Part shown: in pieces, positions 9,026 to 17,781 of the stretch
How the letters are laid out: each line of letters opens with the position of its first letter
How positions within the stretch are numbered: position 1 is the stretch's first letter
NCBI RefSeq assembly: GCF_021379005.1
Contig: NZ_CP075171.1
Location: 1,736,001 to 1,800,000, forward strand
Source: Leptodesmis sichuanensis A121
GTDB lineage: Bacteria > Cyanobacteriota > Cyanobacteriia > Leptolyngbyales > Leptolyngbyaceae
Length of the DNA: 64,000 nt
Direction of reading: 5' to 3'
The notes under the pieces: model-generated
Told to the model about the DNA's origin: nothing
Database searches by the model: none
What the model saw: the letters and a program-made list of their open reading frames with translations, nothing else
Program-made: the position numbers and the translations under genes

Positions 9026-10561
9026 ATGGAACCCCTGGAACCCTTTACCGACAACTGGACGTATCTCCGAACTGAATTGAATTGGTTAGACCGGGTACTG
9101 GGAACAGCGGTCGCACGGCAGCGCAAAGAAGTAAAAGAGGTGGAGCGAGTAGCCCGATCGCGCGCCGATCAAGCCACCAGTCACTGGTGGAAAGGCCTGA
9201 TTTCCATAGAAGGTGAGGTGGCCGGAGATTCTCCTGCTGATACGGCCCGTCGTCGCAGTACCGTCAAGCTCAGCTACCAGCAGCAGATGGAAAGCCGGAT
9301 TCAGGCCACGACCCAGAAAGGTATTACGTTGGGATTGCCTGCTCTGTGTCAGCGACTGCAACTAACAACCTTTGAGAAAAATCTGGTATTGATGGCCCTG
9401 GCTCCAGAAATCAGCCGCCGCTACGGACGCATTTACAACTACCTGCAAGATACCGAGCAAGCGGGAGGGCTGCCCACCTTTGATCTGATTCTGCGTCTGC
9501 TTTGTCGCAATGATGCAGAATGGCGATCGGCCCGACTTTCCCTATCTGCCACATCCCCCTTAATTCGGTACGGGGTAGTCGTTCTGCCTTCTTTATCCAG
9601 CGAACCGTTCCTGTCGCTGCCGATCAAGCTGGCGAATCCGATCGTGGAATATTTGCTGGCAAATCAGGTGCAACCCGACCAACTAGAATCCTTATTGCAG
9701 CCTGCACTGAAGCCTGATTCCGATCAGAGCCTCCAGCAAAGTACAGACCTGTTAAGCTGGCGACCCGAGCAAACATTGGTTCGGGCAAACGAGGGTCAAC
9801 CTGCCGCCCTTCTGCAATCCCTGATTGTTCCCGACACCGTCGATCGCTGGTCAACTCTGGTACTTCCCAACTCCTTATTACAAGCTCTGCGGCATTTATG
9901 CGATCGGATCCAGTACGGCAACGAGATCGATAACAACTGGGGCTTTCAGCCGACGGCTTTATCCCCTGGTTCCGTAGTGTTATTTTCTGGAGCGAAGGGT
10001 ACAGGCAAGACAATGGCCGCCCATGCGATCGCTCAGATCCTACAAACTCCCCTTACCTGGATTGATCTGGCTTTGATTAAGGCGGTAGATGGCGATCGCG
10101 TCCTTCAGGAAATTGCCACTCAAGCCCCTAAAGTACTTCTCATCGAATCGGCCCACATCTGGTTTGGCCGTTCTGCTCTCTTTCCGGCTGAGGTGCTCCA
10201 ACAGTTTTTATACAACCGCCAGCAACAGTACAGCTTAACCCTGCTGACCCTAACCCAAGGAACAGCGGTGAAACCCAAATGGAAAAACCAATTCACCCAA
10301 ATCCTCGACTTTCCCATTCCCGATGAATCCGCTCGCCTCCAACTCTGGCAGCAAGCCTTTCCGTCCCCGGTGCCGTTGGGAAAAAGCATCCGCTGGGATA
10401 AATTAGCGCAAATCGTTCTGACGGGGGGTGAGATTCAAGCGATCGCCCGGGATGCCGCAATTATCGCCAGAGCCAGATCTCCCAGGCCGAAAGTGACGAT
10501 GAAGCACCTCATTCGGGCGTTGGAGATGCGGGGCATAGACTACGGGGGATGCAATCACTAA
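9026..10561 (+). CDS. Degenerate AAA+ protein related to contractile-injection-system ATPases
   Basis: 511 residues. The N-terminal half contains a winged-helix-like region (about 105-170: LTTFEKNLVLMALAPEISR, then YGRIYNYLQD) typical of Cis15/Afp15-type ATPases of extracellular contractile injection systems. A AAA+ module follows, with intact Walker A GAKGTGKT (322-329). The Walker B position reads LLIESAH (E374-S375) instead of LLFDEAD, the sensor-1 region lacks Asn, and the usual RRF arginine-finger segment reads KNQF (420-423). ATP may therefore be bound but hydrolysis is doubtful. No structural injection-system genes lie in this window. The family assignment is by recognition only. Confidence 0.65.
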   Translation: MEPLEPFTDNWTYLRTELNWLDRVLGTAVARQRKEVKEVERVARSRADQATSHWWKGLISIEGEVAGDSPADTARRRSTVKLSYQQQMESRIQATTQKGITLGLPALCQRLQLTTFEKNLVLMALAPEISRRYGRIYNYLQDTEQAGGLPTFDLILRLLCRNDAEWRSARLSLSATSPLIRYGVVVLPSLSSEPFLSLPIKLANPIVEYLLANQVQPDQLESLLQPALKPDSDQSLQQSTDLLSWRPEQTLVRANEGQPAALLQSLIVPDTVDRWSTLVLPNSLLQALRHLCDRIQYGNEIDNNWGFQPTALSPGSVVLFSGAKGTGKTMAAHAIAQILQTPLTWIDLALIKAVDGDRVLQEIATQAPKVLLIESAHIWFGRSALFPAEVLQQFLYNRQQQYSLTLLTLTQGTAVKPKWKNQFTQILDFPIPDESARLQLWQQAFPSPVPLGKSIRWDKLAQIVLTGGEIQAIARDAAIIARARSPRPKVTMKHLIRALEMRGIDYGGCNH

Positions 10562-10585
10562 TCAAGCGGACTTGATAGTATTCCT

Positions 10586-10945
10586 TCACGGCAGTCGATC
10601 GCCAAGGCGACTGATAACTGGCAGGCGAACAGATTTGCGTTGCCACAAGCGCACCATCAGCCAGAGATTGGTTAGAAAATAGCCGGAGGTGATAAAACTG
10701 CTGGTCAATAGGAGTGGCAGGGAAAGGGAATCAGCGGTTTCTGCACCAACTCCCAGCAAAATGTAAAAAAACAACCAGCCCAGGGTCAGGGTGACGACGA
10801 CTCGGCTGAGGTCTTCTTGCTGCCTGGTACCCCGGTGGTAATACAACGTCCATAGCGCTGGAAAGAAGCCCACCACTGGCACCAGATACAGAAACAGTTG
10901 CAGCCGCTTGATTTCTTGATTTTCAAGGGGTTCTAACTCACCCAT
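10586..10945 (-). CDS. Conserved small membrane protein
   Basis: 119 residues with three predicted membrane helices: about 17-38 (LFLYLVPVVGFFPALW), 48-65 and 75-98, with a basic C-terminus. It has the look of a cyanobacterial protein of unknown function; I do not recognise a named family. The gene is convergent with the AAA+ gene (24 bases between stops) and divergent from ndk. Confidence 0.7.
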   Translation of the reverse strand: MGELEPLENQEIKRLQLFLYLVPVVGFFPALWTLYYHRGTRQQEDLSRVVVTLTLGWLFFYILLGVGAETADSLSLPLLLTSSFITSGYFLTNLWLMVRLWQRKSVRLPVISRLGDRLP

Positions 10946-11048
10946 TGGCCCACTCCGCGATCGCTCAGTTTCTCAATCCTAAACAATTTGGGAGGTCGTG
11001 ATGAGCTAATCTGGTCTGTGGAGATGTTGAAGAAATTAGGAGTCAACC

Positions 11049-11498
11049 TTGGAACGCACATTTTTGGCCATCAAGCCGGATGGAGTACAACGCAAGCTAG
11101 TCGGTGAAATCATCCGCCGTTTTGAAGCAAAAGGTTTTACCCTGGTTGGCTTAAAGCTGATGAGCGTGAGCCGAGAACTGGCAGAAACTCACTACGGAGT
11201 GCATAAGGAAAAGCCTTTCTTTCCGGGACTGGTGGAGTTCATTACCTCAGGCCCAGTAGTGGCAATGGTATGGGAAGGCAAGGGGGTAATTGCCTCTGCA
11301 CGTAAGATTATCGGAGCCACCAATCCTTTAAATGCGGAACCCGGTACCCTGCGAGGCGACTTTGGGGTAGATGTAGGCCGCAACATTATTCACGGCTCGG
11401 ATGCACCCGAAACGGCTGAACAGGAAATTAAGCTGTGGTTTAAGGATGCCGAACTGGTGAGTTGGGAACCCAGCCTTACGTCCTGGATCTACGAATAA
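11049..11498 (+). CDS. ndk: Nucleoside diphosphate kinase
   Basis: Transfers the gamma-phosphate between nucleoside triphosphates and diphosphates through a phospho-histidine. At 149 residues it has the normal length, the N-terminal signature [13 protein letters not shown] and the active-site segment NIIHGSD with the catalytic His. The start is TTG at 11049: AGGAG lies 7 bases upstream, and the translated N-terminus ([12 protein letters not shown]) exactly fits the family, while no ATG is available. Confidence 0.95.
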   Translation: MERTFLAIKPDGVQRKLVGEIIRRFEAKGFTLVGLKLMSVSRELAETHYGVHKEKPFFPGLVEFITSGPVVAMVWEGKGVIASARKIIGATNPLNAEPGTLRGDFGVDVGRNIIHGSDAPETAEQEIKLWFKDAELVSWEPSLTSWIYE

Positions 11499-11510
11499 TC
11501 TCTAGTCATA

Positions 11511-11660
11511 GAAATCGGAGTTTTGCCTGGTGATTCCGGTATTGCAGGAGAATTTATCTAAAAACTCCGACTTCTTGGTCTTGAGGGTTGCATTAAAAAG
11601 TCGGAGTTTTACGGTTAGTTTCCTGATGCATGAAAGGAACCGGGCGAAACTCCGACTTTT
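11511..11660. repeat. Four alternating AGTCGGAGTTTT inverted repeats
   Basis: Copies of the motif AAAACTCCGACTT or its complement occur at 11514-11524, 11560-11573, 11598-11610 and 11647-11660, alternating in orientation. The middle pair is a perfect 13-bp inverted repeat with a 24-base loop, and the last pair can also form a hairpin. They sit between the ends of ndk and the TerC gene and may serve as a bidirectional terminator or be a small mobile repeat. Confidence 0.7.
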
Positions 11661-11682
11661 GGTTAAAAGTTAGACGATCGCC

Positions 11683-12459
11683 CTATTTCTTCGTTTCGAC
11701 CACTTCTTCTACATCCAGGATGGTTTCTGTTGCCGGGGGACTGGCTTCAGTCGGTATGGATACGGATGATTCGTCAGGTTGATTTCTTTTCGAGAAGCCC
11801 CAAATGAAGATCAGGGCGATCGCAGAAACCATCACCCATTCCGGGGGGACGAGGGAATCATTGATCACCCGTAACAAGAGCCGGATTCCCACAAATGCGA
11901 CAGTAATAAAACCAGCGTCTTCCAGGTGGGTAAATTCTTCCAGCCAGCGAATAAATAATCCCGCCATAAACCGCAGCGTAATGATCCCAATGGTCGCTCC
12001 CAGGAGAATAATCCAGGTTTCCTGGGAGACGGCGATCGCGGTTGTCACGCTATCCAGAGAAAAGGCCAGGTCGGTGACGGCAATCATGGGAATGGCCTGC
12101 CAGACGGAAGTAAACCGGGGAGCGTGATGGGGGTGCTCTCCGTCATTTTTTTCTGGTTCAGAGGTAAAGTACTGAAATACCAGCCACAGCAGGTAGAGTG
12201 CGCCTGCCAGTTCAAATTGCCAGAACCGAACAACCCAGGTAGCCGACAAAATTAAGATCATCCGCAACACATAGGCCAGCACAATCCCAATATTGAGTGC
12301 CCGCTGCTGCAGGTTTAAATCATGCAATCCTTGGGAGAGGGCCGCCAGGGCGATCGCATTATCAGCCGACAACACGGCTTCCAGGGCAATCAGCACAGGC
12401 AGCAGCAGCAGCGTATCGACCCCAAAATTAGGAGAATATTCCAGCAATTGATCCAGCAT
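11683..12459 (-). CDS. TerC-family integral membrane protein
   Basis: 258 residues with about seven membrane helices. The conserved ALEAVLSADNAIALAAL segment (about 26-42) and VTDLAFSLDSVTTAIAV (about 127-143) carry the acidic residues that define TerC/Alx proteins. Family members are implicated in metal (manganese, calcium) export and, in plants, in thylakoid membrane assembly. A charged, low-complexity tail follows the last helix. The leader contains a hairpin element shared with the kinase gene near 32.9 kb. Confidence 0.85.
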   Translation of the reverse strand: MLDQLLEYSPNFGVDTLLLLPVLIALEAVLSADNAIALAALSQGLHDLNLQQRALNIGIVLAYVLRMILILSATWVVRFWQFELAGALYLLWLVFQYFTSEPEKNDGEHPHHAPRFTSVWQAIPMIAVTDLAFSLDSVTTAIAVSQETWIILLGATIGIITLRFMAGLFIRWLEEFTHLEDAGFITVAFVGIRLLLRVINDSLVPPEWVMVSAIALIFIWGFSKRNQPDESSVSIPTEASPPATETILDVEEVVETKK

Positions 12460-12490
12460 CTAGTATTTCAACGCTAAATGGTTAAACAGC

Positions 12491-12571
12491 GATTAAACCA
12501 AGTCCAGCTAGAAAACTGGAGTTTCCCTGGTAGAGAAACATGATTCTGGACTTAGACGAGGTTTATTAATC
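12491..12571. repeat. Imperfect inverted repeat in the TerC/psaM intergenic region
   Basis: The left arm (12491-12508, TTAAACCAAGTCCAG core) is matched by an inverted right arm at 12546-12571 (CTGGACTT, six extra bases, GGTTTATTAATC). A 27-base stretch, 12493-12519, recurs with two changes at 32962-32988 in the leader of the Ser/Thr kinase gene. It includes a small CCAG/CTGG hairpin. Confidence 0.65.
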
Positions 12572-12755
12572 TGAGTGACAGGTATAGATAACGATTATGA
12601 CATTTCCCCAGGTGTCCCCTGACCTCTCTCTACGAATCGCAAAATATGGCCGTCATGTTGCATCTTGTAACAATTTATTCCCCAAACAGCCACTTTAGCG
12701 GACATTAAGGAACGATAGATGTCTATTCACCACCTTTAAAAGGAGTCTTGAAACT

Positions 12756-12851
12756 ATGGCTTTATCAGATTCCCAAGTGTACTGGGCACTGGTTGTTGCT
12801 TTGATTCCCGGCATCCTCGCCTTCCGTCTAGCATCAGAGCTTTACAAATAA
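12756..12851 (+). CDS. psaM: Photosystem I reaction center subunit XII (PsaM)
   Basis: A 31-residue single-helix thylakoid protein of photosystem I. The translation starts MALSDSQVYWALVVALIPG and ends in LYK, matching PsaM in length and pattern (short polar N-terminus, one hydrophobic helix, FRLASELYK end). AAAGGAG lies 11 bases upstream of the ATG. It is monocistronic, with a large inverted repeat downstream. Confidence 0.95.
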   Translation: MALSDSQVYWALVVALIPGILAFRLASELYK

Positions 12852-12876
12852 AATCTCCTAAGCTCGTATAATGATT

Positions 12877-12973
12877 AGCCTGTTTTGCCACTTTGGTTCT
12901 ACAATGGCGCGGTAACCTTTCCCCTCCGGGTATCAGGTTTTGCCAGTGATAGCCTAAGCCAGCAAAACAGGCT
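12877..12973. repeat. Long-loop inverted repeat downstream of psaM
   Basis: A perfect 12-bp inverted repeat: AGCCTGTTTTGC at 12877-12888 and its complement at 12962-12973, with a loop of 73 bases. It lies 25 bases after the psaM stop and could protect or terminate the psaM mRNA; no T-run follows. Confidence 0.5.
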
Positions 12974-13005
12974 TCCATCGTTTAAAGTAGCTACTCTTCA
13001 CCTCT

Positions 13006-13437
13006 ATGTACGCACTTAAGCCATCCAAACAGACTTCCATCCAGCCCGGTCGAGGCCGCCGCATGGCTCCCAGAGCCAAGGCTCATAAACGTCCCAAGCC
13101 TTATCAAGCGATCGTTTATGAGACAACGGCGAAACTGGCTGTCAATGTGGTGCTGTCGCTGGCGGCAGTGGTAACGCTGGCCCATCTACTCCCCTATCGA
13201 TCGGCTCAAGAGGTGAAGTTGCAAGAGCTACATGCAGCGGTGAAGACCACAGGCGATCGGGTGCAGCGGGTTCAATCTAAGTTCAGTTACTACTTTGATC
13301 CCAGTCAGGCCAGGGAAAGTATGCAAGAGCTAACCGATCGCATTGATCCCTCGCGAAGACAAATTATCTGGAAAGAACCAGGCAGTAAACTTGCACCAAC
13401 ACAACCCCCTGAAGCTGCTGCCGAACCTGATCAATAG
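13006..13437 (+). CDS. Conserved single-pass membrane protein, unknown function
   Basis: 143 residues. A basic N-terminus (residues 1-35, rich in Arg, Lys and Pro) precedes one membrane helix (about 44-62, LAVNVVLSLAAVVTLAHLLP). An amphipathic, probably coiled region follows (about 68-90), with the motif YYFDPSQARESMQELTDRI and a Pro/Ala-rich acidic tail. It looks like a conserved cyanobacterial family but I cannot name it. The stop codon lies within a 16-bp tandem duplication. Confidence 0.7.
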   Translation: MYALKPSKQTSIQPGRGRRMAPRAKAHKRPKPYQAIVYETTAKLAVNVVLSLAAVVTLAHLLPYRSAQEVKLQELHAAVKTTGDRVQRVQSKFSYYFDPSQARESMQELTDRIDPSRRQIIWKEPGSKLAPTQPPEAAAEPDQ

Positions 13438-13467
13438 GGGAAATGGGACGAAGGGGAAATGGGACGA
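13436..13467 (+). repeat. 16-bp tandem duplication overlapping a stop codon
   Basis: The unit AGGGGAAATGGGACGA occurs twice without change (13436-13451 and 13452-13467). The first copy starts inside the TAG stop (13435-13437) of the preceding gene. Confidence 0.85.
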
Positions 13468-13498
13468 GATGCGTGGCGCAAGCAGCTTTTTAGTTACA

Positions 13499-14338
13499 CT
13501 ACTCAGCATTAAAAGGGTTCAGCAGGGAGTCCAGCCAGCTTTGTACTTGAAAGCGCAGCCGATAAGCTGGGTCTGTTGATGAGCCAGTTAAGGGTAACCG
13601 TTCTAAGGCACGGTGGTAATCTGCTACAGCACAGTTCCAATCTCCAGTCAGATGGTTGAGGCGACCCCGCTCAGCATAAATATGGCCTTCCAGAGCAGCA
13701 GGGATTCCCACCATATCAGTTGAATTCAATAACTGGCTGACTTGAAGCGCTAAATCAAAGGATTCCAGGGCACGATCGTACAGATCCAACTCTCGGAAGG
13801 TAATCCCCTGATTCAAACGAGCACGAATATCGGTTGGATCTAAGTTAATGGCGGTTTCGTAGTCGGCGATCGCGGCCTCTAAATCTCCCAAACTGGCCCA
13901 GCAATTTGCCCGGTTATTGTAGACTTTGCCCAATCTGGGGTTAAGCTGAATCGCTGTATTGTAATCTTCCAGAGCCAGGTCAGAGCGTCCTTGTTGGAAC
14001 TGCAATAAGCCCCGATTGTTGTAATTACTGGCGCTATCGGGGTTGTAATGAATCAGGAATGTAAACAGGTCGATGGCTTCTTCCAGATGCCCTTGTTGCG
14101 CTTTGTCGATTGCTCGTTGTCGCAGCAATGCCTCTCGATCGGATGGACTCAAATAAATGGGAGCCTGATCTAGAGCTTTATCTGAGGTTGGAGAAGATTT
14201 TCCAGTACTGGGCAACTCCTCATCCTGGGGAAGCCAAACCGGGTGTTCTTGATCAGAACACGGGGTAGCAAAAGGTACCGTCTGGCGACGAACGAGTTTG
14301 GAATTGTTCGAGTGGTCTGGAAACTTACGAAGATTCAT
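13499..14338 (-). CDS. Tetratricopeptide-repeat protein
   Basis: 279 residues. The first ~75 residues are polar and probably disordered. From about 80 to 235 there are at least four TPR units (for example AIDLFTFLIHYNPDSASNYN, ALEDYNTAIQLNPRLGKVYN, AIADYETAINLDPTDIRARL), followed by a fifth degenerate unit. TPR domains bind proteins; no partner is indicated. No signal peptide is visible. It is convergent with the preceding gene. Confidence 0.8.
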   Translation of the reverse strand: MNLRKFPDHSNNSKLVRRQTVPFATPCSDQEHPVWLPQDEELPSTGKSSPTSDKALDQAPIYLSPSDREALLRQRAIDKAQQGHLEEAIDLFTFLIHYNPDSASNYNNRGLLQFQQGRSDLALEDYNTAIQLNPRLGKVYNNRANCWASLGDLEAAIADYETAINLDPTDIRARLNQGITFRELDLYDRALESFDLALQVSQLLNSTDMVGIPAALEGHIYAERGRLNHLTGDWNCAVADYHRALERLPLTGSSTDPAYRLRFQVQSWLDSLLNPFNAE

Positions 14339-14801
14339 GCCATTCTCGCATTGAGTATGAGTTAACTGTATGGAGTCGTAATTAGAAAAGGATTATTTCC
14401 TGTGTCACTTAGTGACGTGTCTAACGATTAGACTCCCGGACCAGTGCAATGGATCATCCCAGAGGGACATTTAAGACTGGCTGGCGGTGCAGTTTTAAGG
14501 AACATCTTCTGCTTCAGGGTGTTAAGTGTGACTCAACACACCTTGATAGAGGTCTGAGATTATCTCATCCACCTTAAAAACCCCTCCCCTAGCCCCTCCC
14601 CGATACAGAGAGGGGAACTCTTCAAAGCCTCCTTCCCTTGTAGGGAGGGGGATTGGGGGTTAGGTCTGAGATTATCTCAGCCAACTACCCACACTTTGGG
14701 TTTGCAAAATAGGCCGATTAAACCTGCACCTGGATCGATCTACACACCCTGACGAAAGAATTCCTGAAAGTTTGTTGAATATCCAGTAATGGCGACCAGA
14801 G
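14339..14801. repeat. Intergenic region with a repeat flanked by 18-bp direct repeats
   Basis: No gene is seen in these 463 bases. A 94-base stretch with CCCCTCCCCTAGCCCC and its approximate complement (GGGAGGGGGATTGGGG) is bracketed by identical 18-bp direct repeats AGGTCTGAGATTATCTCA at 14550-14567 and 14662-14679. Each repeat contains the palindrome TGAGATTATCTCA. The layout resembles a small non-autonomous mobile repeat. The upstream part holds the promoter side of the TPR gene. Confidence 0.6.
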
Positions 14802-15845
14802 CTACTCTTCAAGAATTTGTAAGCGCACTCTGCGATCGCTCATGTCATCCAGGGGTGTTTCAATGACCTCGTTGGATAGGTTTCCTAAACAACTCAGCAG
14901 AGTTCTTAAATGCGGGGTACTTTCACCGCTGTCTAGATAAACCCGCTCAGATAAACTATTTAATCGTTTCCAGGTGAGGAATAGTTTGATCGTTAATTGC
15001 TCTAGTTGGGCCGCATGGTTGACCAGATCAGCCGTTGAACTGAGGCAGCCAATTCGCAAAGCTTCTTCTAAAGCCAATTCCAGGTTGAGGGAACCATTGG
15101 ATAATGCCTGCACTCTAGACGCTGCTTCCAGATATTTCGCCAGATAACGGGCCTCTGCAGTCACCTGTTTGACTGTATCCACATCAGGACTTTCCGCCAC
15201 CGCTTCCCGCAAGGTTGTCTGGTGGGATTCTGGGAGTTTTTGCATTTCCTTCACTAGAGGAGCCAGATAGCGCGTTGGTAAACTATGATCTGCGGCTTTT
15301 TGGCGTACGGGTTCTGGGAGTAAATCAGAAGTCATGGCGGTCCACTCTTCCGAGAGTTGTCGAACTTCCCGCCGAGTAATGCGATCGCCTTTACGGGCCG
15401 CATCGCTAACCAATTGTTGTACCTCTGGAGCAGACTGGGCGGTTTCCACAAAAGCCCGCTTGCTGAACTGGTTAACATCTTCTGGTTCCAGATAACCTCC
15501 TTCCACCAGCGTGTCGGCACTATTGGCTAATTCAATTAAAGAATAGGCTTGACTTTTGCTGATCTCTCGCTCAGTTAACCAGTTGAGAAATCCAGTTCCC
15601 CGACCATCCCCACTGCGTTTTTCGCGATCGCGCACTGTTCGCAGAATTCGTCCCCGCCAGATATCCGTTTGTAGATCGAAGCGATCGCAAACCTGCCATG
15701 CTTGCTCGATTTGCTGCTGAAACTCGATTTCTGGAATGCGATCGTCTTCTGGGTCAGGCAGTTGAAAGTGAAGTTCTACCAGCCCATCGGAATGTGGGGC
15801 CAGCCGACGCATGGGGACAACATTGGACGCATTAGCTTGAACCAT
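14802..15845 (-). CDS. Conserved protein with a helix-turn-helix-like segment, unknown function
   Basis: 347 residues, largely helical and hydrophilic, with no signal or membrane segment. Around residues 85-125 the sequence FLNWLTEREISKSQAYSLIE followed by a ParB/DUF3102-like stretch suggests a DNA-binding helix-turn-helix. A further short segment, KGDRITRREVRQLSEEW, is also typical of such proteins. The rest is helical with no motif I recognise. It appears to be a cyanobacterial family; a DNA-binding role is an inference. Confidence 0.65.
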   Translation of the reverse strand: MVQANASNVVPMRRLAPHSDGLVELHFQLPDPEDDRIPEIEFQQQIEQAWQVCDRFDLQTDIWRGRILRTVRDREKRSGDGRGTGFLNWLTEREISKSQAYSLIELANSADTLVEGGYLEPEDVNQFSKRAFVETAQSAPEVQQLVSDAARKGDRITRREVRQLSEEWTAMTSDLLPEPVRQKAADHSLPTRYLAPLVKEMQKLPESHQTTLREAVAESPDVDTVKQVTAEARYLAKYLEAASRVQALSNGSLNLELALEEALRIGCLSSTADLVNHAAQLEQLTIKLFLTWKRLNSLSERVYLDSGESTPHLRTLLSCLGNLSNEVIETPLDDMSDRRVRLQILEE

Positions 15846-16361
15846 GAGTTTCCTTCAGACAAATAGCCGGATTATTATTGCACGCCGATTGTCCATGCAA
15901 CAGTAAAAGAATGCTAATCATTGTGATTTTTTGATGAGACGCTGCGAGCTTTGGGCCATCCCATATCTCGACATTGTTCTCTTCATTCAGGAAGAGAAAT
16001 CAGTAAGTCCAGATATTTCTAGAGTTGAAATAGACTCCTGTCTTCCGATAGGTACGGGTTTTGGGGGCTATTGTTATTCTGAGAATATGAAAACCGCACT
16101 GAAAGAACTGATGATCAATGTTCTTAATCGCAGCTTCGCCCTAGCGACGGCAAGATTGCGGCCAGTGCTTATATGTCGCTGATTAAGATGGTGCGGATGG
16201 TTGTCGCTACCGTCCCTTTACTGGATTCGACTTGTAGACAATTCCGTGACGGGAAAGTCTCATAAACCTAGACATCGAGAATCAATTTGTAAGACTTATT
16301 CTGTCTCTATCTTTAAGCCTGCCAAATCTGTTTCTTTGCAAACCTTACGAAGGAGAAAACA
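15846..16361. other. 516-base region without a convincing gene
   Basis: Open frames of 60-83 codons occur (for example 15931-16182), but they lack a ribosome site and recognisable protein character. The right end must hold the promoter of the GlsB-like gene; the sequence just before it contains AAGGAG. No repeat or RNA gene is apparent. Confidence 0.5.
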
Positions 16362-16637
16362 ATGGACATTATTGCCTGGGTTGTATTAGGTTTAATTGCT
16401 GGTGCGATTGCTAAAGCAATTTATCCTGGTCATCAAAGTGGCGGTATTCTGGGAACGATGATTTTAGGAATTATCGGCGCTTTCGTTGGTGGTTCTCTGT
16501 ATAGCCTGCTGACAACCGGAACTTTAACATTAACCTCGGCTGGTTTGAGTATTGGTGGCATTGTAATTGCTGTATTGGGTGCGATCGTTGCCCTGTTTAT
16601 CTACTACGCTATTACTCGTCGTGGTGCATCCTACTAA
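16362..16637 (+). CDS. GlsB/YeaQ/YmgE-family stress-response membrane protein
   Basis: 91 residues with three glycine-rich membrane helices: IIAWVVLGLIAGAIAKAI, then a helix with GTMILGIIGAFVGG, then GIVIAVLGAIVALFIYYAIT. This fits the transglycosylase-associated / GlsB family of small membrane proteins linked to envelope stress. The start is supported by AAGGAG 7-8 bases upstream. The exact function of the family is not known. Confidence 0.85.
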   Translation: MDIIAWVVLGLIAGAIAKAIYPGHQSGGILGTMILGIIGAFVGGSLYSLLTTGTLTLTSAGLSIGGIVIAVLGAIVALFIYYAITRRGASY

Positions 16638-16710
16638 TGGATTAAAACTGGTTTGAGTGATGTGCTGAACACTGCTAATTAACAATCGTTCCATTCCAGC
16701 CTCTGCTCTC

Positions 16711-17022
16711 ATGGCAGGGGTTGTTTTATTCGCTAGCGCGATCTGGATCACTTTGATGAATTACCAAGACCGCATTCTCTATGCCATGCAGGACTTTCAT
16801 GGCACCCTGGATGCAGCTAAACAGGAATTACGGGCCATGGCGTTGTTGTGGAATTTCCATCCCTACTGTCGCAAGGTGCAGACCTTGGAACCTCATTCTA
16901 TGTCGCCATTCGAGGATCTTAATGGCTTTCGCTATCACGACAACTGGTTACGAAATCTGCTGATTGCTTCATCGCTCAATGGCCGAGGATCCGGAAAACC
17001 CGTCAAACACAAACTTAATTAG
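16711..17022 (+). pseudogene. Possible C-terminal remnant of a transposase-like protein
   Basis: The frame is open for 103 codons, and from about residue 16 the sequence (DFHGTLDAAKQELRAMALLW, NFHPYC, SPFEDLNGFRYHDNWLRN) reads like the end of a DDE-type transposase or related protein. The first ~15 residues and the region upstream do not continue the domain and no ribosome site is seen. I read it as a truncated gene. It could instead be a short conserved protein. Confidence 0.35.
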
Positions 17023-17065
17023 AACCAGAATAGACTTGACCGGAAATAGGCTATCCTAACCTGAC

Positions 17066-17650
17066 TTATACCAACAAGCACGATCGCTGTAAGGCTTCTC
17101 GTAGCAGATCTCTGTACTCATCCGTGCGAATAATGTATGCTCCGAAGCGTTCCAGGTGGGGATTCATCATCTGTGCGTCGAACAGGACAAAGTTCCGTTC
17201 TCTTAAACGCTCTACCAGTTTCACCATTGCCACCTTAGAGCCTTCAGGAATGCGGTAAAACATCGATTCGCCAATGAAGGCTCCCCCAATCACAATTCCT
17301 AAAATCCCTCCAGCCAGTTCATCTCCCTGCCAGGTTTCAAAACTATAGGCCCACCCGGCCTGATGCAAGGCCCAATAAATTTCCTTCAATTCTGGTGAAA
17401 TCCAGGTAGTCTCGCGATCGGCGCACCCTTCCACAACCTCTTTAAAGGCCCGATTGACGGCAACTGTAAAGCGGTTCTGATTTAGCACCCGTTGCAGCGA
17501 TCGGGGATAACGAAAACGGTTATCCAGTGGAATCAAAGTTCTCTGACGACTGGAATACCAACCCAAATTATTGCCTGACTCATCGGCCATTAAGAAGTAG
17601 CCTTCAGCATAGCCCTGAACAATGGCATAGATATCAAACGGACTATTCAC
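17066..17650 (-). CDS. aat: Leucyl/phenylalanyl-tRNA--protein transferase
   Basis: Adds Leu or Phe to N-terminal Arg/Lys of proteins, marking them for ClpS/ClpAP degradation (N-end rule). At 194 residues it is shorter than the E. coli enzyme (about 234) but keeps the core: [36 protein letters not shown] and [16 protein letters not shown]. It is monocistronic and divergent from the next gene. Confidence 0.9.
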   Translation of the reverse strand: MNSPFDIYAIVQGYAEGYFLMADESGNNLGWYSSRQRTLIPLDNRFRYPRSLQRVLNQNRFTVAVNRAFKEVVEGCADRETTWISPELKEIYWALHQAGWAYSFETWQGDELAGGILGIVIGGAFIGESMFYRIPEGSKVAMVKLVERLRERNFVLFDAQMMNPHLERFGAYIIRTDEYRDLLREALQRSCLLV

Positions 17651-17781
17651 CAGTGGTCATGATCTATAACTTGCTTCTTCCCAATCCTACTCAAATTTAT
17701 GTAGACCTGTTGCCAGTCATCCAGTTAGGGGCAACCCTGCCTTACACTGATTACCATTAAAGCTGTCTAGCGATCGTGCCT

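Noticed and set aside
14550-14679. Direct repeats read as a possible CRISPR
   Set aside because: Only two copies with a low-complexity, self-complementary insert; no array and no cas genes.
15931-16182. 83-codon frame before the GlsB-like gene
   Set aside because: No ribosome site, no protein-like composition and no continuation; not supported as a gene.
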